A DNA stretch of 64,000 nucleotides from NCBI GenBank assembly GCA_026982415.1, contig JALSHE010000036.1:1-64000 (forward strand). The letters are read 5' to 3'. This stretch comes from Robiginitomaculum sp. GTDB lineage: Bacteria; Pseudomonadota; Alphaproteobacteria; Caulobacterales; Maricaulaceae. The notes under the pieces are model-generated. The model had not been told where the DNA came from, searched no databases, and saw only the letters and a program-made list of their open reading frames with translations. A program made the translations under genes and the position numbers. Shown in pieces: positions 27,412-36,156 of this stretch (the stretch's first letter is position 1; every line of letters starts with the position of its first letter).

Positions 27412-27909
27412 CTATTTACAAACACTACGCGCCTTGCCGAGAGCTGCGGTTATGCCTTTTAAAGAAAACTCGTAAGATATTTGAGTGCCGCGCGCCGAGA
27501 CCGCATCAACGCGCATGGTCGAACCTTTGCGCATGGAGCGCACCAGTTTTTTCTCGTCTGTACGGCTCTCGACAAATGCTTCGCTACCATCTGCATACAT
27601 AGGGATGCGGGAGCTACCGATACGTGCCGACGGCGGGACTTGGGCTTTAAGAGAAAAACTGGTCAACAGGCTGGGCTGCTCCTTGGCAGCGCCGGATTTC
27701 CAGTTGGCAACCATGAAATATATATCGCCGTGCTTAACCGAAGACGGCGTTTTAGATTTAGCCTTGGCCAACGCATAACAAATTTTCTCACCGCCGGAAC
27801 CCTTAGAATGAACCGTCCAGTCCGTAAACTGGCCTTCCAGTTTTGCATTAGCATTGGTAGCAAACATACAAGCCGCCGAGAGAATGAGGAGAGTTTTGGA
27901 AATACGCAT
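27412..27909 (-). CDS. Invasion-associated locus B (IalB) family protein
   Basis: 165-aa exported protein of the IalB family, common in alphaproteobacteria and named after a Bartonella invasion gene, though most members are not virulence factors. Signal peptide at residues 1-22 (cleavage after ANA). The conserved W in FTDWTV, the ICYALAKAKS cysteine segment, PSARIGSSRIPMYADG and a final cysteine (RSVCK) that may pair with the first are visible. A second ATG 12 bases upstream is possible. Convergent with ftsK, which ends 108 bp away; no clear terminator between them. Confidence 0.82.
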   Translation of the reverse strand: MRISKTLLILSAACMFATNANAKLEGQFTDWTVHSKGSGGEKICYALAKAKSKTPSSVKHGDIYFMVANWKSGAAKEQPSLLTSFSLKAQVPPSARIGSSRIPMYADGSEAFVESRTDEKKLVRSMRKGSTMRVDAVSARGTQISYEFSLKGITAALGKARSVCK

Positions 27910-28026
27910 AGAAAAGTCCATTAATAGAAGTCAGCCCCTATCAAAAAGGTTTAGCGTTAAGACCCGGTTAAGAACAGATGTTTTGTCAGTATACCGTGTT
28001 TGCAGTATCTACAGGGAAAGGAAGCT

Positions 28027-29688
28027 TTATGCCAACCAACCTTTGTATGCGATCAACCGCCCAAGCAGGGGCAGGCGAATATCTACATCAAAGATAAATT
28101 TGCCGTCCTGCGCCCGCTCATGGGTGACGGATTTGGGCAGGAGGAATTTCGGAAACGGCACACCGAGCATTTTAGTGGAGACTATATCATAGTGTAATCT
28201 CTCGTCCGCAATACGGAATTTCATTTTGAATTTAATGGGGCCAAAGCATTCATATATCTCGTAAGGTTTTGGCCCTTTAGATAAAGTCGAGCGAAAAGCC
28301 TTACCGTCAATCGTCCGTGTCCATGTTTCATGCCCGTCCCTAACACCCATAGAAATAGTAATCGGCTTATCGGTTCCGGTCTTGGCAAACCCGATAATGT
28401 TTGCGGTCAATTGCGCCAGCGGGTTCTTGCCGCGCACCACATCGACCCGACCGTGCATGATTTTGGTGTTCGAGACTTGATGCCCCAAGCGCACGGCTTC
28501 TGGTAATATATCAAAGTCTGCGCCCAGCACTTGCTGAAATAAATAAGGCGCGGGCTTGATGTCCTCAAATTCTGATTTGATCGCTAGGCTGCTAAAGGCT
28601 TGTTCAAATTCGCTAAGCGAAATTTCGCTGACCGCTGCACGTGCGCCTGGTTTCGGCTCTGCCTCCAACCACCGCCATGTCAATATTTCTGCGGCTAGAG
28701 TGGGAATAAACGGGCCGTCTCCGTCTTCAGCTATGAGGTGCCAGTGCTGGCTTATGGGCGCACCGTCATTATCAATCCCCAAAATCCGCATATACATGCC
28801 GCCGCGCTCAGAGGCAAAACGGCCAAGCTTTGTGCCGATCCAGCTAAACAGTTTCGCATGGTTTTGCAAATTCTGCACAATCCCGCGCTTTTGGAGCCAA
28901 GCCAAAATGCGGATATTGAAATGGATAATCCAAAGTTCTTGCGAGCCATAAAACCGCACAGTCTCGACCCCATTATAATGCTCCGGGAACAACAATAAAT
29001 CTGGCGCATCACAAAGTCCGAATATTCTGCGTATAGGTTTTTCGTCCTTGAGGGCGATTGTGTGCTTATGTACACCAGAATACCCAAGCTCGCTTGCCGC
29101 CGCCCCGCCCCTGAAAACTTTAAGCGGCTTGCCCAAATAGGACAACACGGCTTGGGTGACGGATGTACCAATATCAATTTTCCCGCCGGGAGATATGCCG
29201 CCCTCAATAGAGGTTATCCGCGCAAACCGAGGCTTGGCCGCATCTACCACCGCCGACGACAAGGCCGGAACAGAGCTAACCCCGCTGATGAGTGTGACAG
29301 CTGCAGCTTTTGCTTTGCCGTCCAATTTGCCAATTCCTTGGGTAAAGGTGCCGCTGTCGGATAGGTCTATATAATGGATGCCGTGCCGGATACAGGCCTC
29401 TGGCAGTTCATAACCGTGGCCAAATACTTGCTGAAATGGCCCCGCCGCATCTATGACCAGCCACGGTTTATTCGCCTGTAACTGCGCATCCAAATCACCA
29501 CGACTGTCAAAAAATGTCGGGCGAAGATTGCCCCCGTACTTTTGGCACAAAGCTTCGGCTTTGGACAAAGTGCGCCCGGCGACCATAACTCTGATATCCG
29601 AAATGTCTGACAAACGCCGCGATAGACGCCCACCGAATTGGCCATAGCCGCCAATAATGAGAACCGTCTTTCCAGAAAAATGCTTCAT
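28027..29688 (-). CDS. Saccharopine-dehydrogenase-like protein with C-terminal DUF4166
   Basis: 553-aa two-part protein. The N-terminal part (1-350) is a Rossmann NAD(P)-binding domain of the saccharopine dehydrogenase type, starting VLIIGGYGQFGGRLSRRL near residues 9-26. The C-terminal part (about 370-553) matches DUF4166, with LFQQVLGADFDILPEAVRLGHQ and a GRVDVVRGKNPLAQL segment. The pair is known as a fused architecture; the substrate is unknown. It overlaps the DCC-protein gene by 4 bp and follows it in an operon that starts at aroC. Confidence 0.82.
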   Translation of the reverse strand: MKHFSGKTVLIIGGYGQFGGRLSRRLSDISDIRVMVAGRTLSKAEALCQKYGGNLRPTFFDSRGDLDAQLQANKPWLVIDAAGPFQQVFGHGYELPEACIRHGIHYIDLSDSGTFTQGIGKLDGKAKAAAVTLISGVSSVPALSSAVVDAAKPRFARITSIEGGISPGGKIDIGTSVTQAVLSYLGKPLKVFRGGAAASELGYSGVHKHTIALKDEKPIRRIFGLCDAPDLLLFPEHYNGVETVRFYGSQELWIIHFNIRILAWLQKRGIVQNLQNHAKLFSWIGTKLGRFASERGGMYMRILGIDNDGAPISQHWHLIAEDGDGPFIPTLAAEILTWRWLEAEPKPGARAAVSEISLSEFEQAFSSLAIKSEFEDIKPAPYLFQQVLGADFDILPEAVRLGHQVSNTKIMHGRVDVVRGKNPLAQLTANIIGFAKTGTDKPITISMGVRDGHETWTRTIDGKAFRSTLSKGPKPYEIYECFGPIKFKMKFRIADERLHYDIVSTKMLGVPFPKFLLPKSVTHERAQDGKFIFDVDIRLPLLGRLIAYKGWLA

Positions 29689-30107
29689 GACGGCATATCC
29701 AAAAGCCGTGCTTTCATGTCCGGGGTTGGTATCATGCAGACATCGCTTTTGCCGAACCAGTTATAGCGGTTGCGGGCGAAAATTTTATAAACCCAATTTG
29801 TTAGCGGGCGCGGGACTATCCAAAACATGCGCACCAATGCCGGCCAACCTTTGAGTAATTTAGCCAAAGCAAAAACGGCGCTGGAGGATGTCCATACTTT
29901 CCCTTGATATAAAAACAAGAACGAGCTTGGGTCGTCTGGGTCAAGACCGTTATTGGTGAGCAATGAGCGGCCTAAACCGGATTGGGCCGGGGTGAAATAT
30001 ATGGGGATATGCTTTTCATGGGTATAGACGATGCGCATGGAACGGGAGCAAAAATGACAAACACCGTCAAAAACCACGAGCGGGTTTTGGTCGCCGTATT
30101 CCGGCAT
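29685..30107 (-). CDS. DCC-family thiol-disulfide oxidoreductase-like protein (DUF393)
   Basis: 140-aa protein with the name-giving motif FDGVCHFC (residues 13-20) of the DCC family, a thioredoxin-like fold with a CxxC-type pair. The rest shows YFTPAQSGLG, the S-S-A-V-F-A-L segment and RNRYNWFGK near residues 113-121. A redox function is assumed, not shown. Its start shares one base with the aroC stop (TAATG) and its stop overlaps the next gene (ATGA), so the three are translated from one mRNA. Confidence 0.88.
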   Translation of the reverse strand: MPEYGDQNPLVVFDGVCHFCSRSMRIVYTHEKHIPIYFTPAQSGLGRSLLTNNGLDPDDPSSFLFLYQGKVWTSSSAVFALAKLLKGWPALVRMFWIVPRPLTNWVYKIFARNRYNWFGKSDVCMIPTPDMKARLLDMPS

Positions 30108-31177
30108 TATCCCACTTGCCCTCTATGGCGCAATTTCTGATCCGCGAGCACGCAAGCCAACATAGCTTCGGCGACGGGGACGGCGCGGATACCGACGCAA
30201 GGGTCGTGGCGACCTTTGGTGCGGATTTCAGTTTCCTCGCCTTGGCGCGTAATTGTCTGGCGCGGTGTTAGGATGGACGAAGTTGGTTTGATGGCCATAC
30301 GGGCGACGATGGTATCGCCGTTAGAAATACCGCCGAGAATACCGCCCGCATTATTTGTCATAAATACTGGCTTACCATCCTGCATCCGGATTTCATCCGC
30401 ATTGTCGGTGCCGCTAAAAGCAGCCGTGGCAAAGCCCGATCCAATTTCCACACCTTTGGCCGCATTGATAGACATCAGCGCGGCAGCGATTTCAGTATCC
30501 AATTTGGCATAGACGGGTGCACCCCAGCCGGCCGGTACACCGTCGGCCTGAACCTCAACAATAGCGCCAACGGAATTGCCGTCTTTGCGAATAGCGTCCA
30601 AATATTCGGCCCATTCACTTGCCATAGATTTATCAGGACAGAAGAACGGATTATTGCCAATTTCGTCCCAATCCCAATTGTCACCGTCAATCATCTTGCT
30701 ACCCATTTGGGTGAGCGCACCTCGGATGATTACATCATCACCCAGAACCTTACGCGCCACCGCACCCGCCGCAACCCGCATCGCGGTTTCACGGGCGCTG
30801 GAACGCCCCCCGCCTCTATAATCCCGAAACCCGTATTTGGCGTCATAGGTGAAATCAGCGTGCCCCGGACGGTAAACATCTTTGATGTCGCTATAATCCC
30901 GTGAGCGTTGGTCGGTGTTTTCTATGAGCAAGGATATGGGCGTCCCCGTCGTCCGCCCCTCAAACACGCCCGACAATATTTTCACCTGGTCGGCTTCTTG
31001 GCGCTGAGTAACAAATTTGGATGTACCGGGTCGGCGCTGATCAAGGAATGTCTGGATGAAAGCTTCGTCCAAATCAAGCCCCGGCGGACACCCGTCGACC
31101 ACACAGCCTATCGCAGGGCCGTGGCTCTCGCCCCAGCTGGTAAACCTAAACATATGTCCGAATGTGTTATGTGACAT
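30107..31177 (-). CDS. aroC: Chorismate synthase
   Basis: Last step of the shikimate pathway: converts EPSP to chorismate with reduced FMN. The 356-aa protein starts with the signature [22 protein letters not shown], carries the second motif [17 protein letters not shown] near residues 121-137 and the third, [21 protein letters not shown], near the end (about 318-338). It leads a small operon with the DCC and DUF4166 genes. Lies near pdxH and a J-domain gene, as in other alphaproteobacteria. Confidence 0.98.
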   Translation of the reverse strand: MSHNTFGHMFRFTSWGESHGPAIGCVVDGCPPGLDLDEAFIQTFLDQRRPGTSKFVTQRQEADQVKILSGVFEGRTTGTPISLLIENTDQRSRDYSDIKDVYRPGHADFTYDAKYGFRDYRGGGRSSARETAMRVAAGAVARKVLGDDVIIRGALTQMGSKMIDGDNWDWDEIGNNPFFCPDKSMASEWAEYLDAIRKDGNSVGAIVEVQADGVPAGWGAPVYAKLDTEIAAALMSINAAKGVEIGSGFATAAFSGTDNADEIRMQDGKPVFMTNNAGGILGGISNGDTIVARMAIKPTSSILTPRQTITRQGEETEIRTKGRHDPCVGIRAVPVAEAMLACVLADQKLRHRGQVG

Positions 31178-31241
31178 GGAAATTAGCTACAACAAGTGTG
31201 CATTGCGTACCAGTCAATTCTTACACTTGAGAATAAGAGAC

Positions 31242-31457
31242 TTAAACAGCCCGGGACCTTGCTGGAACCCGAATGCTTTGCGGAGCTGGCGGGATTAAGG
31301 TCTCGTAGGCTTGCTTGCATTGTAGGAAAGCGTTGACACTGCCGTAAGGACTATCGGGATGATAAAACTTGGCCTTGGCGCGCCATGCCGTGCGGACTTC
31401 CGCCTCGCGCGCACTCATATTAAGTCCCAATGTCATCATTGCTTGATGCCGTGTCAT
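31242..31457 (-). CDS. Very short J-domain protein
   Basis: 71-aa protein that is almost only a J domain: a short helix I (HQAMMTLGL), basic helix II (EAEVRTAWRAKAKFYHPD) with the HPD tripeptide at residues 33-35, and helix III (VNAFLQCKQAYETLI). It would stimulate a DnaK-type ATPase. Alphaproteobacteria often carry a J-domain gene divergent from pdxH, usually with extra sequence; this one lacks any client-binding domain. The start at 31457 faces pdxH across 76 bp. Confidence 0.65.
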   Translation of the reverse strand: MTRHQAMMTLGLNMSAREAEVRTAWRAKAKFYHPDSPYGSVNAFLQCKQAYETLIPPAPQSIRVPARSRAV

Positions 31458-31533
31458 TTCACTACTCCCTTTATATAGACAGGCATAAATATGCCCCCTA
31501 TGGTAAAGACCTCACTAACAAGCATGGTTAACA

Positions 31534-32178
31534 ATGAAAGAATCTGATAAAATTTATAAAGAACAAGCAAAAGCAAACACTCAACCAATGTTCCGTGCCG
31601 ATGACCCCTATATACTTTTCGCGGCATGGATGGAGGAGGCCAAAGCGGGCGAACCTAATGACCCGAACGCTATGGCTATGGCTACCGTGGATGAAAACGG
31701 TCTGCCCGATGTGCGCATGGTCTTACTTAAGGGCGTGGACGAACGCGGGTTTGTATTTTACTCTCACGCGGGCAGCGCCAAAGGCGGGCAGTTAAAACAT
31801 AACCCGAAAGCCGCCCTCAATTTTCACTGGAAATCCCTACGCCGCTGCGTAAGAGTGCGCGGCACCGTTGAACCTTTGACCAAATTAGAAGTTGGCAAAT
31901 ATTTCGCAAGCCGACCACGCGATTCCCAGATCGGTGCTTGGGCATCGCGGCAATCCGAAACCATGAAAACCAGAAATGTGTTCGAGAAAGCCATAGACAC
32001 GGCCAGGGATAAATTCGCAGGTGCCGCTGTGCCTTTGCCGCCCGGCTGGAAAGGCTGGCGAGTTTTACCGGAGCAAATTGAGTTTTGGCGCGACCGTCCG
32101 TTTCGCCTACATGACCGCCTTTTGTTCGAACAAGACGCTGATTCTAATGCATGGACAAAGCGCAGGCTTTACCCTTAA
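31534..32178 (+). CDS. pdxH: Pyridoxamine 5'-phosphate oxidase
   Basis: FMN enzyme that makes pyridoxal 5'-phosphate from PNP or PMP. The 214-aa protein shows the FMN-binding segment MVLLKGVDERGFVFYSHAGSAKG (about residues 68-90), SRPRDSQIGAWASRQS (around 126-141), and the C-terminal substrate-binding signature EFWRDRPFRLHDRLLF. Divergent from the J-domain gene; two membrane-protein genes follow on the same strand. Confidence 0.97.
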   Translation: MKESDKIYKEQAKANTQPMFRADDPYILFAAWMEEAKAGEPNDPNAMAMATVDENGLPDVRMVLLKGVDERGFVFYSHAGSAKGGQLKHNPKAALNFHWKSLRRCVRVRGTVEPLTKLEVGKYFASRPRDSQIGAWASRQSETMKTRNVFEKAIDTARDKFAGAAVPLPPGWKGWRVLPEQIEFWRDRPFRLHDRLLFEQDADSNAWTKRRLYP

Positions 32179-32223
32179 GATGACTTTACCCTTAAGGTAG
32201 TGGTAAATAGTAGAGAGTAGGTT

Positions 32224-32787
32224 ATGGACGGCTTTATATTTTTTCTAATCTTTATTTTTGTGATTATTCCTGTCTTCAAAAATATTGTTGGCGTCAAATC
32301 AACGAAAAAACCAACAGGTGGGCCACAATCTGGTTCTGATTCTAATTCTGGTTCCGGACAAAAAAACTGGGCTGAAGTTCAAAAATTATTGCAACAAAAA
32401 GTCCAGGAACAGTCAATCCGGCAATCTTCAAACAAACGCGACGCCCAAGGTCATTCCGGAGCGCGCAAGCAAGCCCGAGAACGCTTGCGTTCCGGCAAAA
32501 GCAATAGCGACGCCTTCCCCGAATCCCATATGGCACGTGTCCGCAAACGCGACCAACGCGACCGCTCAGAACGCAACCGTATCGAAGCCATGCTCCACAG
32601 TCAGAACAATACCAGTATTACCCGCGTCAGCAATAAAGGCGTAGATGGTTGGGGGAAACGCGGCGACGCGAGAAGCGGCGGCGGCGGATTTTTGTTTTTA
32701 CTGCTTTTCGGCCTAATCGCTATTTTTGTACTGAACAAACTCGCACCGGACTTGTGGACGGAAATCATGCGGGTTTTTAACAACTAA
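32224..32787 (+). CDS. Membrane protein of unknown function, basic middle, two TM helices
   Basis: 187-aa product. One membrane helix at residues 3-23 (FIFFLIFIFVIIPVFKNIVGV), a long hydrophilic basic section rich in Ser, Gln, Arg and Lys (25-145), then a Gly-rich stretch and a second helix at about 153-171 (FLFLLLFGLIAIFVLNKL). The middle part would therefore lie on one side, probably the cytoplasm. No family recognised. AGAGAGTAGG before the ATG is a fair ribosome binding site. 27 bp before the DUF1499 gene. Confidence 0.6.
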   Translation: MDGFIFFLIFIFVIIPVFKNIVGVKSTKKPTGGPQSGSDSNSGSGQKNWAEVQKLLQQKVQEQSIRQSSNKRDAQGHSGARKQARERLRSGKSNSDAFPESHMARVRKRDQRDRSERNRIEAMLHSQNNTSITRVSNKGVDGWGKRGDARSGGGGFLFLLLFGLIAIFVLNKLAPDLWTEIMRVFNN

Positions 32788-32814
32788 CCAGACAAAACCA
32801 AAAGGGATTGTATC

Positions 32815-33588
32815 ATGGATAAATTAGCAAAAATTAAATCGTATTTTCTAAAAACAGCCATTGGCCTAACCGTCTTCACACCCGTATTTTTCATCATCGC
32901 GGCGCTCGGCACCAAGATGGGATTGTGGGGTTGGAAATTTGGCTTTGGTAAATTGACCGTTGGCTACGGCCCAAAATTAATGATGCTGGCATTTGGTGTT
33001 GCGCTCATCGCTCTGATTTTGGCATTTATTGTCAAGCCGCGCAAAGACTGGTTGGTGGCGCTGCTCTGTCTTGCCGTGCCCGTTATTGGCATGGGCTTTG
33101 GCAAAAGTATGAAAGCCACAGCCGGGAGCCTACCGTTCATTCACGACATCACCACGGACACACAGACCCCCCCGACCTTCACCCAAGCCATTATAGATAG
33201 ACGCGCCCAGTGTAGCAATTCACTAGACTATATCGGTACGGTTGTCCCGAGGTCCGAAGAACTGGTCTCCGCCGCACAAGTGAAAGCCTATCCAGATGTG
33301 CGCACATTGGTGTTTTCGGACGATGCGGACGACCTCTATAAACGGGCACTGTCCACCGTCAATGCCATGGGCTGGAAGCTGGCTTCCTGTTCCGAAGACA
33401 CAGGCATTATCGAAGCTACTGACAGTAGTTTCTGGTTCGGGTTCAAAGATGATGTGGCTATCCGTATCCGCCCATCCGAAGGCGGCGGCTCTATTCTAGA
33501 CATCCGCTCGGTAAGCTGTGTCGGCGGTTCCGACATTGGTGCAAATGCCAACCGGATCAGAAAATTTCGGGATAAATTGGGGAACTAA
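32815..33588 (+). CDS. Membrane protein with C-terminal DUF1499 domain
   Basis: 257-aa protein with three N-terminal membrane helices (about 15-35, 55-75, 80-100) and a soluble C-terminal domain. The latter fits DUF1499: PFIHDITTDTQTPPTF, AYPDVRTLVFSDDADDLYKRAL, WKLASCSEDTGIIEATDSSFWFGF and IRIRPSEGGGSILDIRSVSCVGGSD. The family is widespread in alphaproteobacteria and plants; its role is unknown. It ends just before a 175-bp palindromic element. Confidence 0.82.
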   Translation: MDKLAKIKSYFLKTAIGLTVFTPVFFIIAALGTKMGLWGWKFGFGKLTVGYGPKLMMLAFGVALIALILAFIVKPRKDWLVALLCLAVPVIGMGFGKSMKATAGSLPFIHDITTDTQTPPTFTQAIIDRRAQCSNSLDYIGTVVPRSEELVSAAQVKAYPDVRTLVFSDDADDLYKRALSTVNAMGWKLASCSEDTGIIEATDSSFWFGFKDDVAIRIRPSEGGGSILDIRSVSCVGGSDIGANANRIRKFRDKLGN

Positions 33589-33593
33589 TACCT

Positions 33594-33768
33594 TTCCTTC
33601 CTCCGTTTTTCACGGGGGAAGTGGGCGCCTCTTGGCGGTCGAAGGGGGGGCGCACTCTTGTGCGCTTCCCAGCTCACGTAATAATCTATACCATGGTTGA
33701 GACGCAAGAGCGTCTGCCCCCATCCCCCTCTAAGAAGAGGGTACTTCCCCCATAAAAATGGGGGAAGG
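33594..33768. repeat. Multi-hairpin palindromic element (between convergent genes)
   Basis: 175 bp without a gene, made of consecutive hairpins: CTTCCTCCGT/ACGGGGGAAG, GCGCA/TGCGC, GACGC/GCGTC, CCCTC/GAGGG and a perfect 10-bp stem CTTCCCCCAT/ATGGGGGAAG at 33744-33767. Composition and the GGGGGAAG-type motifs relate it to the elements at 40047, 42714 and 48456. It separates the DUF1499 gene from the convergent VOC gene and may stop transcription from both. Confidence 0.75.
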
Positions 33769-33788
33769 AGAAGAAATATAATTATATT

Positions 33789-34298
33789 TTAAGTCTGACC
33801 TAGCCTAGTATTAACCTCGACATATGTGCCTAAGGGATCAAAGAACGAGAATGTGCAAAGGTGGATTAGGCCTGTGCCCGCATAATCCTTGACCGTCCAC
33901 TTTATTGGCTTTGTGACCAGACGCGCATCCGTGGTTTTGACCTTGGCGTAAACCGCGTCAATATCCGCCGCTTCAATCACCAAAATAGGATCACCAATGC
34001 CGAGACTGGTCTTGTCTTTATTGGTCGAGGCTTCAGGCTTGAAATCCTGATATTCCATAAAGCCGATCATACCAATGTCCGGGTCTTTGGCCTTTAGGAT
34101 AATGATTTTTGCCAAGGCCGCATCGGGCGCGCAGGGCGGAAAGCGGGCATCGACCGGGGTGTCATTATCATAAAACCGTTTCCAGCCAAATACATGCTGG
34201 TAGAAATTCGCAATGGATTCGGCGTCCGCGACCACGAAGCTCGTCCGTCTGATAATACCAGCAACTGCCCCCTTATCTGGCACTAGCCTATCTCGCAT
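33789..34298 (-). CDS. VOC-family (glyoxalase-like) protein
   Basis: 169-aa single-subunit VOC protein with paired beta-alpha-beta-beta-beta units: the first begins RRTSFVVADAESIANFYQHVFG, the second ILVIEAADIDAVYAKVK and ends FFDPLGTYVEVNTR. Members bind a metal and act on small organic molecules; the substrate here is unknown. Its start overlaps the end of the beta-propeller gene by 16 bp, so the two form one operon, divergent from an IclR regulator. Confidence 0.8.
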   Translation of the reverse strand: MRDRLVPDKGAVAGIIRRTSFVVADAESIANFYQHVFGWKRFYDNDTPVDARFPPCAPDAALAKIIILKAKDPDIGMIGFMEYQDFKPEASTNKDKTSLGIGDPILVIEAADIDAVYAKVKTTDARLVTKPIKWTVKDYAGTGLIHLCTFSFFDPLGTYVEVNTRLGQT

Positions 34299-35212
34299 AT
34301 TTCGGACAGCTTATAAACAAGCCCGGTTTCGACTGCGCCCAAAAGCGCGCCATTTTCTAGACTTCGTTTTTCCATACGCCCGGTGAAAAAGTTACCGATG
34401 AGGAAGGACATGCCGTCATTGCACGCCCATAAGGCTGCCCAGCCTCGGTCTCTCGGAATATCGGTAAATTCCGCCAATAGCTCCCCGCCCATGGTATAAA
34501 GGCTGGCGCTATAAACATGGGAGATGAGCAAATGGTCGTCTTTTGTGCGCGCAATCCCTGCCGTGAATTTATCTGCATCCGCGCCGCTATCACCAAATAC
34601 AAATAAGCCGGGCAATTGCGCGCCACCCGCCAAATCGTATTGCATAATACGTTTGCCAGTTTCCGACAGATAAATCGCCGTGCTTTCATCAGCGCTAAGC
34701 GCCATATTGGTGACGGCATGAAAACCGAATTTTCCAGGGTCATGGGCAACGCTATGGCGCCGTAATTGTTTGCCATCCTTGTCAAAAACACAAATATCGC
34801 CTTTGCCAATAAAGGGCGGTTTGTCGCCGTGAATATGTTCGCCAATAACGAGGGAGCCGTCCGACATAAATTCCATGGTCGAGAACGGTTTACCTTGTTG
34901 TTCAGGGAAAGACGGTAGCAAATCGCCCGCCCTTGAGAACCGCTTAACGGTCTGGCTTGAGGTATCACTTACGAACAGGGTTTTACTCTTGGCGCAATAT
35001 TCAACCCCGATAACCAAGCCAGTTTCGCCCGTCCACAAAGCCCCCTTCAAATTCAGGTCTTTATCATAAACCAAGACCCGCCCCGCCCCGGAATTGCGCC
35101 GAATATTCGGCTCGCCGACCGCATAGGTCGCAGCCACACATATGTCGCCAGTTTCTAATTTCACGGACTGAATATTGTTAGGGGTCAGGTCTGCGGGGGT
35201 GATAATGGTCAT
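34283..35212 (-). CDS. Beta-propeller protein (SMP-30/NHL-like)
   Basis: 309-aa cytoplasmic protein without signal peptide. It repeats short strand patterns such as GRVLVYDKDLNLKGAL, TLFVSDTSSQTVKRFSRAGDLL, GDICVFDKDGKQLRRH and AIYLSETGKRIMQYDL, which fit a six-bladed propeller like SMP-30/gluconolactonase or NHL proteins. The catalytic acidic residues of SMP-30 cannot be placed with certainty, so it could be a lactonase or a binding protein. First gene of the operon with a VOC protein, divergent from iclR-type gene; three palindromes lie between. Confidence 0.65.
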   Translation of the reverse strand: MTIITPADLTPNNIQSVKLETGDICVAATYAVGEPNIRRNSGAGRVLVYDKDLNLKGALWTGETGLVIGVEYCAKSKTLFVSDTSSQTVKRFSRAGDLLPSFPEQQGKPFSTMEFMSDGSLVIGEHIHGDKPPFIGKGDICVFDKDGKQLRRHSVAHDPGKFGFHAVTNMALSADESTAIYLSETGKRIMQYDLAGGAQLPGLFVFGDSGADADKFTAGIARTKDDHLLISHVYSASLYTMGGELLAEFTDIPRDRGWAALWACNDGMSFLIGNFFTGRMEKRSLENGALLGAVETGLVYKLSEICEIG

Positions 35213-35255
35213 TTTTGTTCTCCAATACCACTATTTGCGCCCAAATCCGCTCTAT

Positions 35256-35340
35256 AATCAAGGCATCTCTGCTTGATTGCCACCTCAATGACCATATAAT
35301 GGTCAATAATGCCGTTTTCCTAACAGTCCACCTGCTGGAC
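35256..35340. promoter_or_regulatory. Three palindromes in the propeller/IclR divergent region
   Basis: AATCAAG/CTTGATT with a 9-base spacer (35256-35278), TGACCAT/ATGGTCA with a 3-base spacer (35289-35305) and GTCCA/TGGAC with a 5-base spacer (35326-35340). All arms pair perfectly. IclR proteins bind short palindromes in such divergent promoters, so one or more of these is probably the operator of the regulator at 35382. TATTAT at 35345-35350 could be a -10 box toward that gene. Confidence 0.5.
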
Positions 35341-35381
35341 ATCTATTATAGAGAGAATAGAAAAGTCTGAGGGAGACCACA

Positions 35382-36152
35382 TTGCATAAAATCCGGTCAT
35401 TACACAGAGGCTTACTGGCTCTGAAAATACTGAACACCAAGCGCAAGCTCAGCGTGGCGGAAATGGCGCGGGAAATCGACTTGCCACGCACTACCACCTA
35501 CCGGATTTTGGAAAACTTGCGCTCTATTGGCTATCTGTACCGCGACGACCAAGATGGACGCTACGGGCTGACAATCTTGGTGAAAAACCTGTCGTCTGGA
35601 TTTTACGAAAGCGCCTGGCTTTCTGAAATCGTCAAGCCCCTGGCTATTGATCTGGCCAAGACCGTCATATGGCCTATATCCATTATTGCGCCGCGCAATA
35701 ACCGCATGTCTTTGCGCTTTACCACTGACTACGATAGCCCGCTGGCGCTGGACTACTATTCCGAGGGCCTTAAACTACCCATCTTATCCACCGCGTCCGG
35801 GCATGTTTATCTGGCGGCGTGTAATGAGCTTGAACGCGAGGTTGTTGTCAGCGCCCTGCGCCGCGAAGTCGAAGACGATACCAATGTTTTGTCGCGGCAG
35901 CCCGAACGCTTGTCGCAGTTATTGGCCAATGTCCTCGAGCAAGGCTATGCGCTCAATATCCGCTCGCCGCGTGCGGACGAGCCGGGCAAAACCAACACCA
36001 TTGCCCTACCTATCATGCGCGATGGACATTTTTTGGCAGCGCTGGCTATGCGCTATATCGCATCTGCCATGACTATCTCGGAGTTGAAAGAACGCTATTT
36101 GCCGACCTTGCTGGAATACCAAAGTCAGATGCAAAAAGAACTGGCGGGTTAA
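35382..36152 (+). CDS. IclR-family transcriptional regulator
   Basis: 256-aa regulator with an N-terminal winged helix (LHRGLLALKILNTKRKLSVAEMAREIDLPRTTTYRILENL, roughly residues 6-45) and a C-terminal effector-binding GAF-like domain with LKLPILSTASGHVYLAA and the NTIALPIMRDGHFLAALAM core. The start is TTG at 35382, supported by GGGAGA five bases before. It probably controls the divergent propeller/VOC operon and itself. IclR proteins often govern aromatic or organic-acid catabolism; it may also serve the cluster 5 kb downstream, which is a guess. Confidence 0.9.
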   Translation: MHKIRSLHRGLLALKILNTKRKLSVAEMAREIDLPRTTTYRILENLRSIGYLYRDDQDGRYGLTILVKNLSSGFYESAWLSEIVKPLAIDLAKTVIWPISIIAPRNNRMSLRFTTDYDSPLALDYYSEGLKLPILSTASGHVYLAACNELEREVVVSALRREVEDDTNVLSRQPERLSQLLANVLEQGYALNIRSPRADEPGKTNTIALPIMRDGHFLAALAMRYIASAMTISELKERYLPTLLEYQSQMQKELAG

Positions 36153-36156
36153 TTAC

